In this document: positions 35,869-45,122 of the stretch, in pieces
Numbering within the stretch: the stretch's first letter is position 1
How the letters are laid out: every line of letters starts with the position of its first letter
Origin: Legionella quinlivanii
GTDB taxonomy: Bacteria; Pseudomonadota; Gammaproteobacteria; Legionellales; Legionellaceae
Direction: 5' to 3'
Assembly: GCF_003265995.1 (NCBI RefSeq)
Contig: NZ_MVJN01000006.1
Span: 1 to 64,000 of the forward strand
DNA length: 64,000 nt
The notes under the pieces: model-generated
The model's input: only the letters and a program-made list of their open reading frames with translations
Databases searched by the model: none
Told to the model about the DNA's origin: nothing
Position numbers and translations under genes: made by a program

Positions 35869-38349
35869 TCACATTACATTAGCAGGCGAGGAATCATCCC
35901 GTTTAGAATCATCCCCTTTTGTCTCTTTTATCTGTTCTTTGAAACTTAAAAATTTCATTGAATCCTTGACGCTGCTAACTGTTTGCTCCGCTTTGGTTTC
36001 TTTTGGTTTAAGCGATGGAAAATATTGGCCTATCCAGGATAATAGTTTCTGGAATTGACGCCCAAACCAGTTTTTACTTTTTGAGGACAATTGATCTTCG
36101 GCAGTTTCAATCATTGTTACCGCGGTTTTTCTAAATGCCTGAAGGTCTTTTTTGTCATGAGCCTGTCCGGAGAAGTAATTCATTCCATGAATCGTCAGTT
36201 TATCGGCCATCTCTCTGATAATCATTCGATCTTTACTATTAACTTCAGACGATTCTGCGCGTCCTCTTAATTTAATAAGCGCGTCAAAAAATAATTTTTG
36301 ATTGGCCTCTTCCTTCTCAAACTGATGGACTGTACTAACTGAGTGACTCACAAATACATCATACTCTTTTGCCAGTTCTGATAAAGGATTACTGGGTGGA
36401 ATATTTGCAGCAACTAGCGCTTCCTGCATAAGAATATTGTCTTTGAGTATATTTTCTTTATAGAGCTCAATAAAATCTCTGGCTAAATCAGCGGGCAAAG
36501 CATCTACCATGCTTGATAATTGAGTAATTAACACCTTGTAGGATAATTGAGAAGGCACTTCTTTGCTTTGAGCGTCTTTAAACATAATCAAATGCGTCAT
36601 CAGCTGATCAAAAACCTCAGGGCTTCTGTTTGCAATGGAGCTAAATTGATTATGGTTTAGAATAATGAATCTGATGTCTTCATCGGGTAAATTCATCTGA
36701 TCAGGATACGCCAGTTTCCAGAGCGCTATCATTTTATCCAGTTTCCAGGCATTTTCCGGTTTATCTAAATCGGCAGCATGGGTATTTAGTGCATCGAGCA
36801 CCTCTTTTGCTGGTAAAGTCTTGCCAATATGAGGTAAATATTTATTAAATCTCGTTTCACTGGCATAGGGAATGTCTCTTAGTGCTTCATATTTCCAGAC
36901 AATGATGTCAACCTTAGGCGCAGGCATTAACAGAGCTTCTTTTTCCTGCAATTGACTTACAACAAACTCCCCTTCTCCTAATAGCTCTTTAATCTCAGGA
37001 TTCGCTTTGAAAAATTCGTGAAGAGCTTTAGGTTCATTGTTATTTACAAAATCAGTGAGTGACAGGGATTTAGTTGCCAATTTCTCCTCTAAATTTCTTA
37101 AAAACGCGACAATGGCTTCAGAATGTTCAGGAAGATGGCGATTTAAACGTTGAGCGAAATTCTCCCGATCATATAAATAGAAATCCAATAGCTTATTAAT
37201 TTTAGGAAACTGATAAGGAACAAGTGGTTTTAACTCAGGGCGTCCATTGATATCAAAGTGTTCTGCATTCATTAATTGAGTCATGAACTCTTTAGCTGAA
37301 TCACTGCCGCTGAAATGAACCGCATCATTTCGATCCCATAAACCTGTTTCAGAATTGAAGTTGTAACGAATCGTTAATTCTGCATCAATCTCGTGAAGTA
37401 ATACTCCATAAAAATCGCGAAACTGGATACCGCGGCGAGTATAAGTTTGTGTGAATTCATCATCTTTTTTTTCAATATTCCAATTACCGCTGTCTTTATT
37501 CCACCACACACCGATTCCTCGTTCGTCTAGAGGGGCTTTCAAGTGAACAATAGAATAATCCACTCCATAAGCAATATGTTGGGATTGAGCCTGGACTAAA
37601 ACTAATGCTTGTGCTTCTGAAATCTCTAGCACTTTAACTAGATCAGAAATAGCGGTGGTATTATTTAGCACAAAAGTCTGGCCATTAAAGGTCAGATCAC
37701 GTTCAGAATCCTTCACAATTTGCAGCTTATTACCCGGAATGATTTCTTCTTTTATTTTTAGGTTTTCACGATTAAGCAGCAATTGCGGGTTTTTAGTTTC
37801 TGCAATAGAGATTATTGAGTTAAGTTGTTGTTCAAGTTGCGCTTTGACAGTCACCAATTGGTTTTTGAAATCATCTAATGACTTCACAGCTTGTAAAGCT
37901 TCGTAAACTGCCTTCGGCGCCTCAGTTCTATAGAGCTCAAACAGAGCATTCCATTCCTGGATTTCCGTGCTCTCTGTAGTTAGTCCAAGACTTCTCCAAT
38001 CGGGTAGAAGCTGTTCATGCATAAACGCAGGCAAGGTAAAGGTTAAACCGTAAATCTGGAATCGATCACGATCTGTAATTTGTGGAGATAAAGGAATTTT
38101 TTGCAGGAACTCATCAATACGGTTTAATACATACTTGTCTTTTAATGTTCCCTTCTCCGTAAAAAAAGGATTAAGATCGAGACTTTCTAATTGGATCTTA
38201 CGATTACCCTCCTGAAGTCGAAGACCCTCGGTACCGTTCAAAGCCTTGGTCAGGAGATCAGGATCTTCGAGAGTTTTCAGGATCAAATCAATATACTGTA
38301 TCGCAACAGTAAGAGTTCTTTCTTCTTTTGTCTTCGCTGGCATTGTCAT
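35869..38349 (-). CDS. Large hypothetical protein, effector candidate
   Basis: 826 residues, no family recognised. It is largely helical. A strand-rich island lies at about 255-355 (ALVLVQAQSQHIAYGVDYSIV, GIGVWWNKDSGNWNIEKK, QFRDFYGVLLHEIDAELTIRYNF) and long helical stretches make up the rest, including coiled-coil-like parts at 170-210 and 690-760. There is no signal peptide. The last 20 residues are hydrophilic and acidic/Ser-rich (KGDDSKRDDSSPANVM), a composition common in Dot/Icm substrates. The gene stands alone between the small membrane protein and the MFS gene; a family B repeat lies upstream. ATG 38349 or 38343 could start it. Confidence 0.75.
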   Translation of the reverse strand: MTMPAKTKEERTLTVAIQYIDLILKTLEDPDLLTKALNGTEGLRLQEGNRKIQLESLDLNPFFTEKGTLKDKYVLNRIDEFLQKIPLSPQITDRDRFQIYGLTFTLPAFMHEQLLPDWRSLGLTTESTEIQEWNALFELYRTEAPKAVYEALQAVKSLDDFKNQLVTVKAQLEQQLNSIISIAETKNPQLLLNRENLKIKEEIIPGNKLQIVKDSERDLTFNGQTFVLNNTTAISDLVKVLEISEAQALVLVQAQSQHIAYGVDYSIVHLKAPLDERGIGVWWNKDSGNWNIEKKDDEFTQTYTRRGIQFRDFYGVLLHEIDAELTIRYNFNSETGLWDRNDAVHFSGSDSAKEFMTQLMNAEHFDINGRPELKPLVPYQFPKINKLLDFYLYDRENFAQRLNRHLPEHSEAIVAFLRNLEEKLATKSLSLTDFVNNNEPKALHEFFKANPEIKELLGEGEFVVSQLQEKEALLMPAPKVDIIVWKYEALRDIPYASETRFNKYLPHIGKTLPAKEVLDALNTHAADLDKPENAWKLDKMIALWKLAYPDQMNLPDEDIRFIILNHNQFSSIANRSPEVFDQLMTHLIMFKDAQSKEVPSQLSYKVLITQLSSMVDALPADLARDFIELYKENILKDNILMQEALVAANIPPSNPLSELAKEYDVFVSHSVSTVHQFEKEEANQKLFFDALIKLRGRAESSEVNSKDRMIIREMADKLTIHGMNYFSGQAHDKKDLQAFRKTAVTMIETAEDQLSSKSKNWFGRQFQKLLSWIGQYFPSLKPKETKAEQTVSSVKDSMKFLSFKEQIKETKGDDSKRDDSSPANVM

Positions 38350-38443
38350 TACAACTATCTATTTGGTTATAGTATTAGTTTAATGTATCAGGCTTAAATA
38401 AATGTTAAGGATTTGAGATTTATTTAAAGACAGGGTCCAAATA

Positions 38444-38534
38444 CAGTCTTTGCGAGCGTCAGCGAAGCAATCCACCTCCTGACTTTATTCAAGATTCGAT
38501 CTGGATTGCTTCACTTCGTTCGCAAAGACGACAG
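38444..38534. repeat. Palindromic interspersed repeat, family B, second copy
   Basis: CAGTCTTTGCGAGCGTCAGC...GAAGCAATCC at the left is mirrored by GGATTGCTTC...CGCAAAGACGACAG at the right. It is 91 bp, the same length as the copy at 26751-26841. It sits just past the 3' end of the MFS gene and upstream of the 826-residue gene. Confidence 0.75.
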
Positions 38535-38546
38535 TGTCGTGAGACT

Positions 38547-39827
38547 TTATCGATGCCATTTTTGCGGATGCGATTCACGCATTATTAAGACGGCCAGCAA
38601 ACTAATTAAGAAGCAAACCGGCATGACTAACAAGGCTTTATTATAACTCGCCACAGTATACACATGTACGCCGCGAGTATTCACCCATTCTGTGCTCTGA
38701 TGAAGAAATACGCCGACTAAGGGCTGGAATACCGCCCCGCCAATAAGAACTGATAAGTTATTAAAGCCGGAAGCAGTACCCACTAACTCAGGAGGATTAT
38801 TATCTTTAACCACTGCAAAACTAACCGTCTGACCGCCGGCTCCAATGCCTAAAAGAAATAAGATAAAATACATCATCTGGATGTCAACCTGCGGAACATA
38901 GAGCAGAAAAATCGTAGCTACCAAACCGCAAAGTGAACTGATGCCCAAGGCAATTTTGCGGCTGTGAATCCGGTCACTAACCCAACCGAGCAAAGGGCTT
39001 CCAATACCAATACCTAACCAAATCATGCTGCACAGGCCAGACGCAGTAAGCACTGAGACCTGAAATTTCTGTTGTAAATAAGGCACTCCCCAAAGCGCGG
39101 CAAAAACTGCGATTGGTGTCCAGATAGCGCAGGCATATAAACCAGTTACCCAGGTATAGCCACGCCCACAAACCTGAAGTAAACGCCTCCATTCTTCTTT
39201 AAACTGGCGTTTGGAGGGGGATTGCGTTTGCTGATGTGGATAATCTCTGATCACAAACCAGATCAGAGCCGCCAAAATGAGCCCGATAAAAGAAAGAATA
39301 AAACTGGATGCGCGCCAACCCACTGCTTCAATTAAAGCAGCTAGCGGCACTTCGCCAAACATCGCTCCAACAGAGCTCATTAACTGGGCAACACCTGCCA
39401 GAATAGCGAACTGCTGAGGTGGAAACCATCTGGAAAGCAATACCAGAACGCCGATGAATGAAAAGGCAGAGCCGATACCAATTAGAAAACGACCCAGGGC
39501 GGCGGTCAGCAAACTATCGGTTGCGGCAAAGAAAAAAGAGCCCACAGCACAGAGAATCAGTGCGTAGGTCATTAGTTTTCGAGGTCCGTAACGATCAAAA
39601 AGCAATCCAGCAGGCAATTGCATTGGCGCATAGGCATAAAAATAAAAGGCGGAAACAATGCCAAAGCCAGCAGCACCAACCTGAAAAGTATTCATCATAG
39701 GATCAGCCATAACGCTAGGCGCGACCTGTAACACAAACTCATACAGATAAAAGCTGGCTGATAATAAAAAAATGATATAGGCACTGGCTTTATTGGCCTG
39801 TTGATAATGCGGATAATGCGCTGTCAC
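38547..39827 (-). CDS. MFS transporter coupled to anmK
   Basis: 426 residues with 12 predicted membrane helices, major facilitator superfamily. Family marks are LLFDRYGPRKLMTYAL between helices 2 and 3 and GWVSDRIHSRKIALG in the matching loop of the second half. Its start codon overlaps the anmK stop by four bases (ATGA), so the two are translationally coupled. AnmK phosphorylates cytoplasmic anhydro-MurNAc from cell-wall turnover, so this carrier may import that sugar or muropeptides, as AmpG does, though it does not look like a close AmpG relative. The substrate is thus an inference from linkage. Confidence 0.85.
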   Translation of the reverse strand: MTAHYPHYQQANKASAYIIFLLSASFYLYEFVLQVAPSVMADPMMNTFQVGAAGFGIVSAFYFYAYAPMQLPAGLLFDRYGPRKLMTYALILCAVGSFFFAATDSLLTAALGRFLIGIGSAFSFIGVLVLLSRWFPPQQFAILAGVAQLMSSVGAMFGEVPLAALIEAVGWRASSFILSFIGLILAALIWFVIRDYPHQQTQSPSKRQFKEEWRRLLQVCGRGYTWVTGLYACAIWTPIAVFAALWGVPYLQQKFQVSVLTASGLCSMIWLGIGIGSPLLGWVSDRIHSRKIALGISSLCGLVATIFLLYVPQVDIQMMYFILFLLGIGAGGQTVSFAVVKDNNPPELVGTASGFNNLSVLIGGAVFQPLVGVFLHQSTEWVNTRGVHVYTVASYNKALLVMPVCFLISLLAVLIMRESHPQKWHR

Positions 39828-40975
39828 ACCAATGTCCCGAGTGTCAAATCAAAAGGCACATTACACCCATTCGGATTTCTTTTGTCAATCCCCGCAGGAT
39901 AAATTGCTCCAAGAATCGCAGGATATTTTGCGCCCGTAATCGATTTTAAATTGAAAGGAATGTGGTTCATCGTTTTAGCTGCAAACCAGGCAAACATCAT
40001 GGCTTCGATATAATCAGCATGAATATTGAAATCATTGCTCGATTTTACGGTACAGGCACTCAAAAGGGCCTGCAGCGACTGCAGCAACTCGTTGTTATGG
40101 GCACCTCCGCCGCAAATCAATACAGTAACCGGTTCCGGAAATATTTGCTGAATGCCCATGGCTATTGTTTTAGCAGTCAGAAATAATAGACTCGCCTGCA
40201 CATCCTCAGGAGGGTAATCCGCTTTCAGATAGCGGCTTAGCCAGTCCAGGGAGAAATATTCCTTGCCGATACTTTTAGGTGCTGGCCGTTTGAAATAGGG
40301 ATCATTTAATAATTGCTCGACGAGCTCCTGGATTATTGTTCCCTGAGCAGCCCATTCTCCATTTTTGTCATAACTTTTACCAAGATGCTGGCTTATCCAC
40401 TGATCCATAAGGCAATTACCTGGCCCCAAATCAAAGCCTGAAATCGCTGTTTCATTGTGTAAACAGGTGATATTGCTGATCCCTCCGATATTCACAATAG
40501 CTAAAGGGGTTCCAAGATGTCTGAAAATTTCCTGATGATAGGCAGGAGCAAAGGGTGCTCCCTCTCCACCAACAATTAAATCCCTTGTGCGAAAATCGGC
40601 AACCACCGTAATTCCGGTAGCCTCGGCAATAGTATGGCCGCAACCTAACTGAACAGTATATGGGATTTGAGCACCGGCATCATGACATAGTGTCTGGCCG
40701 TGACTGCCAATGGCCTGAATCAAGGGTTTCTTATCCTCATGCCTTAGAATAAGCTCCTGGGCAGCCGCGGCGAATTCTCGACCAATGAGCGTATGCAACT
40801 GGTTAAATTCGGCGATCGTTTTTCTCTCACCTTGAGAAACCGAAAGAATACTGTCTCTGACCTGATGATCATAGGGTCGGGTTAAACCGTCGATAAAATA
40901 ATTATTTTCATCAATCAGGGCGGCGTCAATGCCATCCATACTGGTACCAGACATAAGACCCAGGTAAAATTTCAT
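39824..40975 (-). CDS. anmK: Anhydro-N-acetylmuramic acid kinase
   Basis: 383 residues from the ATG at 40975, chosen over 40993 because GAG stands 7 nt upstream and family members begin MKFYLGLMSGTSMDG-like. The phosphate loop LMSGTSMDGIDA, IGSHGQT, VADFRTRDL (with the catalytic Asp), NIGGISN and FDLGPGNCLMD are all present. The enzyme hydrolyses the 1,6-anhydro ring and phosphorylates MurNAc, feeding peptidoglycan recycling through MurNAc-6-P. It is coupled to the following MFS transporter gene by an ATGA overlap. The dacB and L,D-transpeptidase genes elsewhere in the window belong to the same general pathway. Confidence 0.95.
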   Translation of the reverse strand: MKFYLGLMSGTSMDGIDAALIDENNYFIDGLTRPYDHQVRDSILSVSQGERKTIAEFNQLHTLIGREFAAAAQELILRHEDKKPLIQAIGSHGQTLCHDAGAQIPYTVQLGCGHTIAEATGITVVADFRTRDLIVGGEGAPFAPAYHQEIFRHLGTPLAIVNIGGISNITCLHNETAISGFDLGPGNCLMDQWISQHLGKSYDKNGEWAAQGTIIQELVEQLLNDPYFKRPAPKSIGKEYFSLDWLSRYLKADYPPEDVQASLLFLTAKTIAMGIQQIFPEPVTVLICGGGAHNNELLQSLQALLSACTVKSSNDFNIHADYIEAMMFAWFAAKTMNHIPFNLKSITGAKYPAILGAIYPAGIDKRNPNGCNVPFDLTLGTLV

Positions 40976-41068
40976 CAGATTCTCAGCAGGCATAAATAGA
41001 ATCAGCTATTTTAATATGAATTTCAAACGCATGCTATGCTAATATACTGTCAGCATCCTAGGAAATAA

Positions 41069-42247
41069 TTGAAAAGGAATCAGTCACCTGTGAACGAGAA
41101 TAAGCTGGTTTATCTTGGTTTTCTTTCTTCCTTTTGTCTCGTAACCTTTGATTCTTTTCAGCCAGCTTTGCCCGCAATAACCAGTTATTTTGAGACTACC
41201 CATGCTCTCGGGCAATTAACCCTCAGTCTTTTTTTCTTTTCTTTTGGGGTAGCTCAACTCTTTTGGGGTCCAGTCATTGATTATTTCGGGCGTCGCAAAG
41301 CCCTTTTTTCAAGCCTTTACGTTTTTCTTTTTGCCACCTTGATTTGCACTTTCGCCACCAGTATTGAAATATTGATTATTGCAAGAATCATTCAGGGATT
41401 TGCAGCCTGCAGCTCCAATATAATCGCCTTCTCCACGGCGCGTGATGTGGAGGATAATATTGACCGAGCCCGCTTACTCTCCCATCTTTCGATGATCGTT
41501 ACGGCCTCCCCTATTTTTGCCCCATTGATAGGCTCACTCATTTTTGTCAATTTTGGCTGGAGGGCCAATTTTGTATTTATGGCCTTGCTGGCTATTGTTT
41601 TATTTTGGGCCTCAATTCCTTTTTTAAAAGAGTCTCGCTATTGGCAGAGATCAGCCAAGACAATCTGGCACTACTTTAAATATTACCGGGAAATTTTATG
41701 GCATAGAAAATTATGGATAGGAACCATCATGGTTACATTTTCCTACACCTGCCTGATGATAATTGTGGTAAATGCCGCTTATCTGGTTATCGATAGTTTA
41801 AGTTACTCGCCACAAGCCTTTGCCCTTATATTCGCCTGCAATGGGTTAACTATTATTGTGGGGAATTATTTCGGAATCTGGCTAAGAGAGTATAAATCTC
41901 TCGTATGGAATATTCGTTTTGGTAACCTGTTAATGGTTGTTGGCGCGACATTACTCATAATCTTATATATATGCTATGGAATTACACTGACCTCCCTGGC
42001 TCCTGTCCTCTTGCTCAGTTTTGGATTAAGTATTTCCAACCCGCCGACTGTCTCTTTGATTCTCGCTGATTATACTGAGCAAGCCGCTACCGTCCTTGGC
42101 TTTGTCAACACCTTCCGCATGTGTATGTCTTCAGCATTGGGAGGTCTGGTTGGCATTTTTCTTATGCAATATCCCTCACTTTTTTCAGTCAGTCTGTTAG
42201 CTTGCGCATTTATTGGTCTTGTTGCCAGCCTCTTTTGCAAGGAATAA
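41069..42247 (+). CDS. Bcr/CflA-type MFS drug exporter
   Basis: 392 residues with 12 membrane helices. The first helix and loop FDSFQPALPAITSYFET, QLFWGPVIDYFGRRKALF (motif A) and ARIIQGFAACSSNIIAFSTARD (motif B and C region) match the Bcr/CflA subfamily, which exports bicyclomycin, chloramphenicol-type drugs, sulfonamides or amino acids by proton antiport. The start is taken as TTG at 41069 with AGGAAA upstream; a GTG at 41090 is an alternative, and neither has ideal spacing. It diverges from anmK. A 27-codon membrane peptide gene follows 57 bp downstream. Confidence 0.85.
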   Translation: MKRNQSPVNENKLVYLGFLSSFCLVTFDSFQPALPAITSYFETTHALGQLTLSLFFFSFGVAQLFWGPVIDYFGRRKALFSSLYVFLFATLICTFATSIEILIIARIIQGFAACSSNIIAFSTARDVEDNIDRARLLSHLSMIVTASPIFAPLIGSLIFVNFGWRANFVFMALLAIVLFWASIPFLKESRYWQRSAKTIWHYFKYYREILWHRKLWIGTIMVTFSYTCLMIIVVNAAYLVIDSLSYSPQAFALIFACNGLTIIVGNYFGIWLREYKSLVWNIRFGNLLMVVGATLLIILYICYGITLTSLAPVLLLSFGLSISNPPTVSLILADYTEQAATVLGFVNTFRMCMSSALGGLVGIFLMQYPSLFSVSLLACAFIGLVASLFCKE

Positions 42248-42304
42248 ACGAACTATACTTATAGTTAGCTTGATGTTTAACGGAATAAACTACAGGAGAG
42301 CATT

Positions 42305-42388
42305 ATGTGGAAATATATTATTGCCTGGCTGTTAGGAGTACCGCTTAGCGTATTAGTTCTGATTTGGCTTTTGGCCCGTATATTTTAA
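42305..42388 (+). CDS. 27-residue membrane peptide
   Basis: ATG at 42305 preceded by an AGGAGAG Shine-Dalgarno at good spacing, stop TAA at 42386-42388. The peptide is one hydrophobic helix: Met-Trp-Lys-Tyr, then IIAWLLGVPLSVLVLIWL, then Leu-Ala-Arg-Ile-Phe. Its last codons overlap the 3' end of the DNA ligase gene on the other strand. It may be co-transcribed with the MFS exporter upstream. Expression is not shown; support comes from the ribosome binding site and the membrane-helix composition. Confidence 0.5.
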   Translation: MWKYIIAWLLGVPLSVLVLIWLLARIF

Positions 42389-43951
42389 AAACCCGCGCAA
42401 AACCGCCAGGGTGTCAGCTTCCTTTGCCGGTTTATCCCAGCGTATACGATGTATTCTTGGAAAACGAAGCGCCAGACCTGATTTATGGCGCTTCGATTCA
42501 CGTACCTCATCAAAAGCCACTTCAAACACCAGTTGCTTCTCTACTTCGCGCACAGGACCAAACCGGTTAATGGTATGATGTCTTATCCATTTATCCAGCT
42601 CATAAAGCTCCTTGTCGGTAAATCCAAAATAAGCCTTTCCGATAGGAACTATCTCGCTATTTTCCCATAAACCAAACGTATAGTCGGAATAAAACGATGA
42701 ACGTTTCCCTTGTCCGCGCTGAGCATACATTAATACAGCATCCACCAGCATTGGATCTCGTTTCCATTTAAACCAATGGCCTTTTGGACGGCCTGCAATA
42801 TAGGGGCTGCTTTTACGTTTTAACATAAGCCCTTCAACAGCCACGTGTTTTTCGGCAAGTATCTGATCTCTGATTACAAAAATATCCTGCTTATTCAAAT
42901 CGAGAAGTTCGGATAATAGCCAGCTGGAATTTGGATTTTCTTTATACCAGGATTCAAGACTGACTCTTCTCTCCATAAAAGTCAGCGAACGAATATCCTT
43001 GCCGTTAATAGAAAGCATATCGTAAAAAATAATGGCGGCAGGGTATTTGTTAATCAGGTCTTTACCAGGATTTTTCCGATTCAAACGCTGCTGCAGTTCA
43101 TTAAAGCTACCAACCGTTTCCTGACTTTGGACAACCAGCTCTCCATCAAGTACTACTTTCCCCTGTATTTCGGCAAGAATATCCGGGAATGAATGACTAA
43201 TATCCTCTCCTGTTCGAGTAAACAATCGCTTGCCTGAGTCGGTTGAAATCAACTGAACTCGAATGCCGTCAAACTTTCTTTCTATAGCGTATTGCTCGAG
43301 ATCGAGGCTATCCAAATCTTTTTCATTCAAAGGATGCGAAAGCATCACCGGATGATAATGGATATTCTCTGCAATTTGTGGATAGCCAGTGTGTCCTTCA
43401 AGCCAGGCAAACAACTCCTTATATGGCGGCTTAACAGCATGCCATAGATGCTCAATATCTTTCACATCAACCTGCCCGTACTCGGCAAGCGCTTTTTTTA
43501 TAAACCGGGCAGAAACACCTACGCGCAAACTTCCAGTGCCTGTTTTCAATAAAGCCCATCGCTCATCAGTCGTCGCCCTGTTTAAAAGCTCACGAAGATA
43601 GGATGCAATTCTTTCTTCAGATAAATGATTAAAGGTATCAATAATTTCACTCAATGCAGGAAGCGGCTTTGAAATTTGCTGGTTTGGCCAGAGTAATGCG
43701 ATAGTGTCAGACAAATCGCCAACGTAATCATAAGATAAGGAAAATAATACCGGATCGACATATTCCTTCATTAACTCTTTTATCATACTCCATTTGAACG
43801 TTGGAAACTCTAGTGTGCCAGCAAGTATGGCCAGACCATAACCCCTTTCCGGATCGGGAGCTGTCGAAAAATAATTTTTTAGCAGTTCAGTTTTAGCCAG
43901 ATTACTGTATGTGAAATACAAATCATTCAGTAAGCTCGAAAATTGATGCAT
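42353..43951 (-). CDS. ATP-dependent DNA ligase (exonuclease-associated type)
   Basis: 532 residues from the ATG at 43951. A longer upstream frame to 44059 overlaps the exonuclease gene and is rejected, since a GGAG site and a start 2 nt after the exonuclease stop are the better fit. An N-terminal helical DNA-binding domain (~1-200) is followed by the nucleotidyltransferase core with motif I ERKFDGIR (lysine 226), motif III-like IIFYDMLSI, motif IV VEGLMLKR and motif V WFKWKRD, then an OB fold. It seals nicks using ATP, alongside the NAD-dependent LigA expected elsewhere. It pairs with the exonuclease upstream as in bacterial ligase-exonuclease repair cassettes. The Lhr-type helicase and phosphoesterase often linked to these are missing. 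Confidence 0.92.
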   Translation of the reverse strand: MHQFSSLLNDLYFTYSNLAKTELLKNYFSTAPDPERGYGLAILAGTLEFPTFKWSMIKELMKEYVDPVLFSLSYDYVGDLSDTIALLWPNQQISKPLPALSEIIDTFNHLSEERIASYLRELLNRATTDERWALLKTGTGSLRVGVSARFIKKALAEYGQVDVKDIEHLWHAVKPPYKELFAWLEGHTGYPQIAENIHYHPVMLSHPLNEKDLDSLDLEQYAIERKFDGIRVQLISTDSGKRLFTRTGEDISHSFPDILAEIQGKVVLDGELVVQSQETVGSFNELQQRLNRKNPGKDLINKYPAAIIFYDMLSINGKDIRSLTFMERRVSLESWYKENPNSSWLLSELLDLNKQDIFVIRDQILAEKHVAVEGLMLKRKSSPYIAGRPKGHWFKWKRDPMLVDAVLMYAQRGQGKRSSFYSDYTFGLWENSEIVPIGKAYFGFTDKELYELDKWIRHHTINRFGPVREVEKQLVFEVAFDEVRESKRHKSGLALRFPRIHRIRWDKPAKEADTLAVLRGFLKYTGQKPNQN

Positions 43952-43953
43952 AT

Positions 43954-44964
43954 TCACTCCATATTTTCTTCGTATCCTAGCAAATGCAGGGCTTGCGCCT
44001 GGCATCCCTTTTGCCGAGCATAATAAACAAGGGCTTCTTCGCTTCCATGTGTGACCCATAGCAATTCGGGATTAATTTCTTCAATGGTTTGGGTCAGTTC
44101 ATGCCAGTCCGCATGATCAGAAATGACCAAAGGCAGATCAATACCTTTCTGTTTGGCACGCGCTCGAATCCGCATCCAGCCTGAGGCATAGCCTAAGCGA
44201 ATATCTCCGAATCGCCTGTTCCAGCGATCCTGTAATGCGCTCGGCGGACAGATAACCAGTTTCCCGGCTGCAGTTTGTGGACTAAGATGACTGGCAGATC
44301 TTAAATCACCCAGATCTATCCCTTTTTGCTGATAAAACTCACAGAATGCTGATAAGGCGCCATGAATATAAATCGGTTCATCAAAACCTGAAATCCTCAA
44401 ACTTCTAATAACGCGCTGGGCTTTCCCCAAAGCATAGGCGGCAACGATATGACAGGTGCCAGAATGGTTTTTCATCGATTCCAATAAACGGTTTAACTCT
44501 GACTCAACAGGCGGATGCTTAAAAACAGGTAATCCAAAGGTCGCCTCTGTAATCAGGAGATTTGCAGGCTCCGCTTCAAAAGCGGCACAAGTTGGGTCAC
44601 TGGAGCGCTTATAATCACCAGAAATAATCAGACGATATCCTTTAAATACGACAACAACCTGAGCACTTCCCAAAATATGTCCTGCCGGCAGAAAATAAAC
44701 AGTCACGCCGTTAATATCAATCCTGGAATGGTAAGTAAGCCCTTGAAAACGGGTATTGCAATTTTCACCATAACGGATTTGCATGAGCTCAATTGTTTCA
44801 AAAGTAGCCAAGACCTCCTCATGGTCCATACGGGCATGATCGGAGTGCGCATGAGTGATTAAAGCTTTTTTTACTGAGACAAGCGGATCGATATAAAAAT
44901 CGCCAGGAATACAATAAAGTCCCTCAGGTTTTAAGCTAATCACTGCAGCGGCATCAATCCCCAT
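43954..44964 (-). CDS. Ligase-associated DNA exonuclease (MBL fold)
   Basis: 336 residues, a metallo-beta-lactamase/beta-CASP-like nuclease. The metal site is HAHSDH (H38, H40, D42, H43), with ILGSAQVVV after FLPAGH, IISGDYKR, and SDHADW near the C-terminus as the later metal His. The family is named for its linkage to ATP-dependent DNA ligases and is thought to process 3' DNA ends before sealing. The ligase gene starts 2 nt past its stop. An AGGAG Shine-Dalgarno precedes the ATG. The two genes form an operon. Confidence 0.92.
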   Translation of the reverse strand: MGIDAAAVISLKPEGLYCIPGDFYIDPLVSVKKALITHAHSDHARMDHEEVLATFETIELMQIRYGENCNTRFQGLTYHSRIDINGVTVYFLPAGHILGSAQVVVVFKGYRLIISGDYKRSSDPTCAAFEAEPANLLITEATFGLPVFKHPPVESELNRLLESMKNHSGTCHIVAAYALGKAQRVIRSLRISGFDEPIYIHGALSAFCEFYQQKGIDLGDLRSASHLSPQTAAGKLVICPPSALQDRWNRRFGDIRLGYASGWMRIRARAKQKGIDLPLVISDHADWHELTQTIEEINPELLWVTHGSEEALVYYARQKGCQAQALHLLGYEENME

Positions 44965-45122
44965 GAAAACTCCTTTTTTCCGGATTATATTTAAAGTATG
45001 GATTAAATGAACACCATCATGCGATATTAGGTACAGATATTGATAGTCCTTATCCCTAAGATAACCTTAAGCTAAATGTTCTAAAATTATTGTAAGCAGT
45101 AATCAGTTATACGAGTTTTAAC

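Noticed and set aside
38350-38440. PmrA-type regulatory box upstream of the 826-residue gene
   Set aside because: One half (CTTAACATT) fits the TTAA-rich consensus but the second half matches too few bases.
43954-44059. N-terminal extension of the DNA ligase
   Set aside because: Overlaps the exonuclease coding sequence by over 100 bp; an ATG with GGAG just after the exonuclease stop is preferable.
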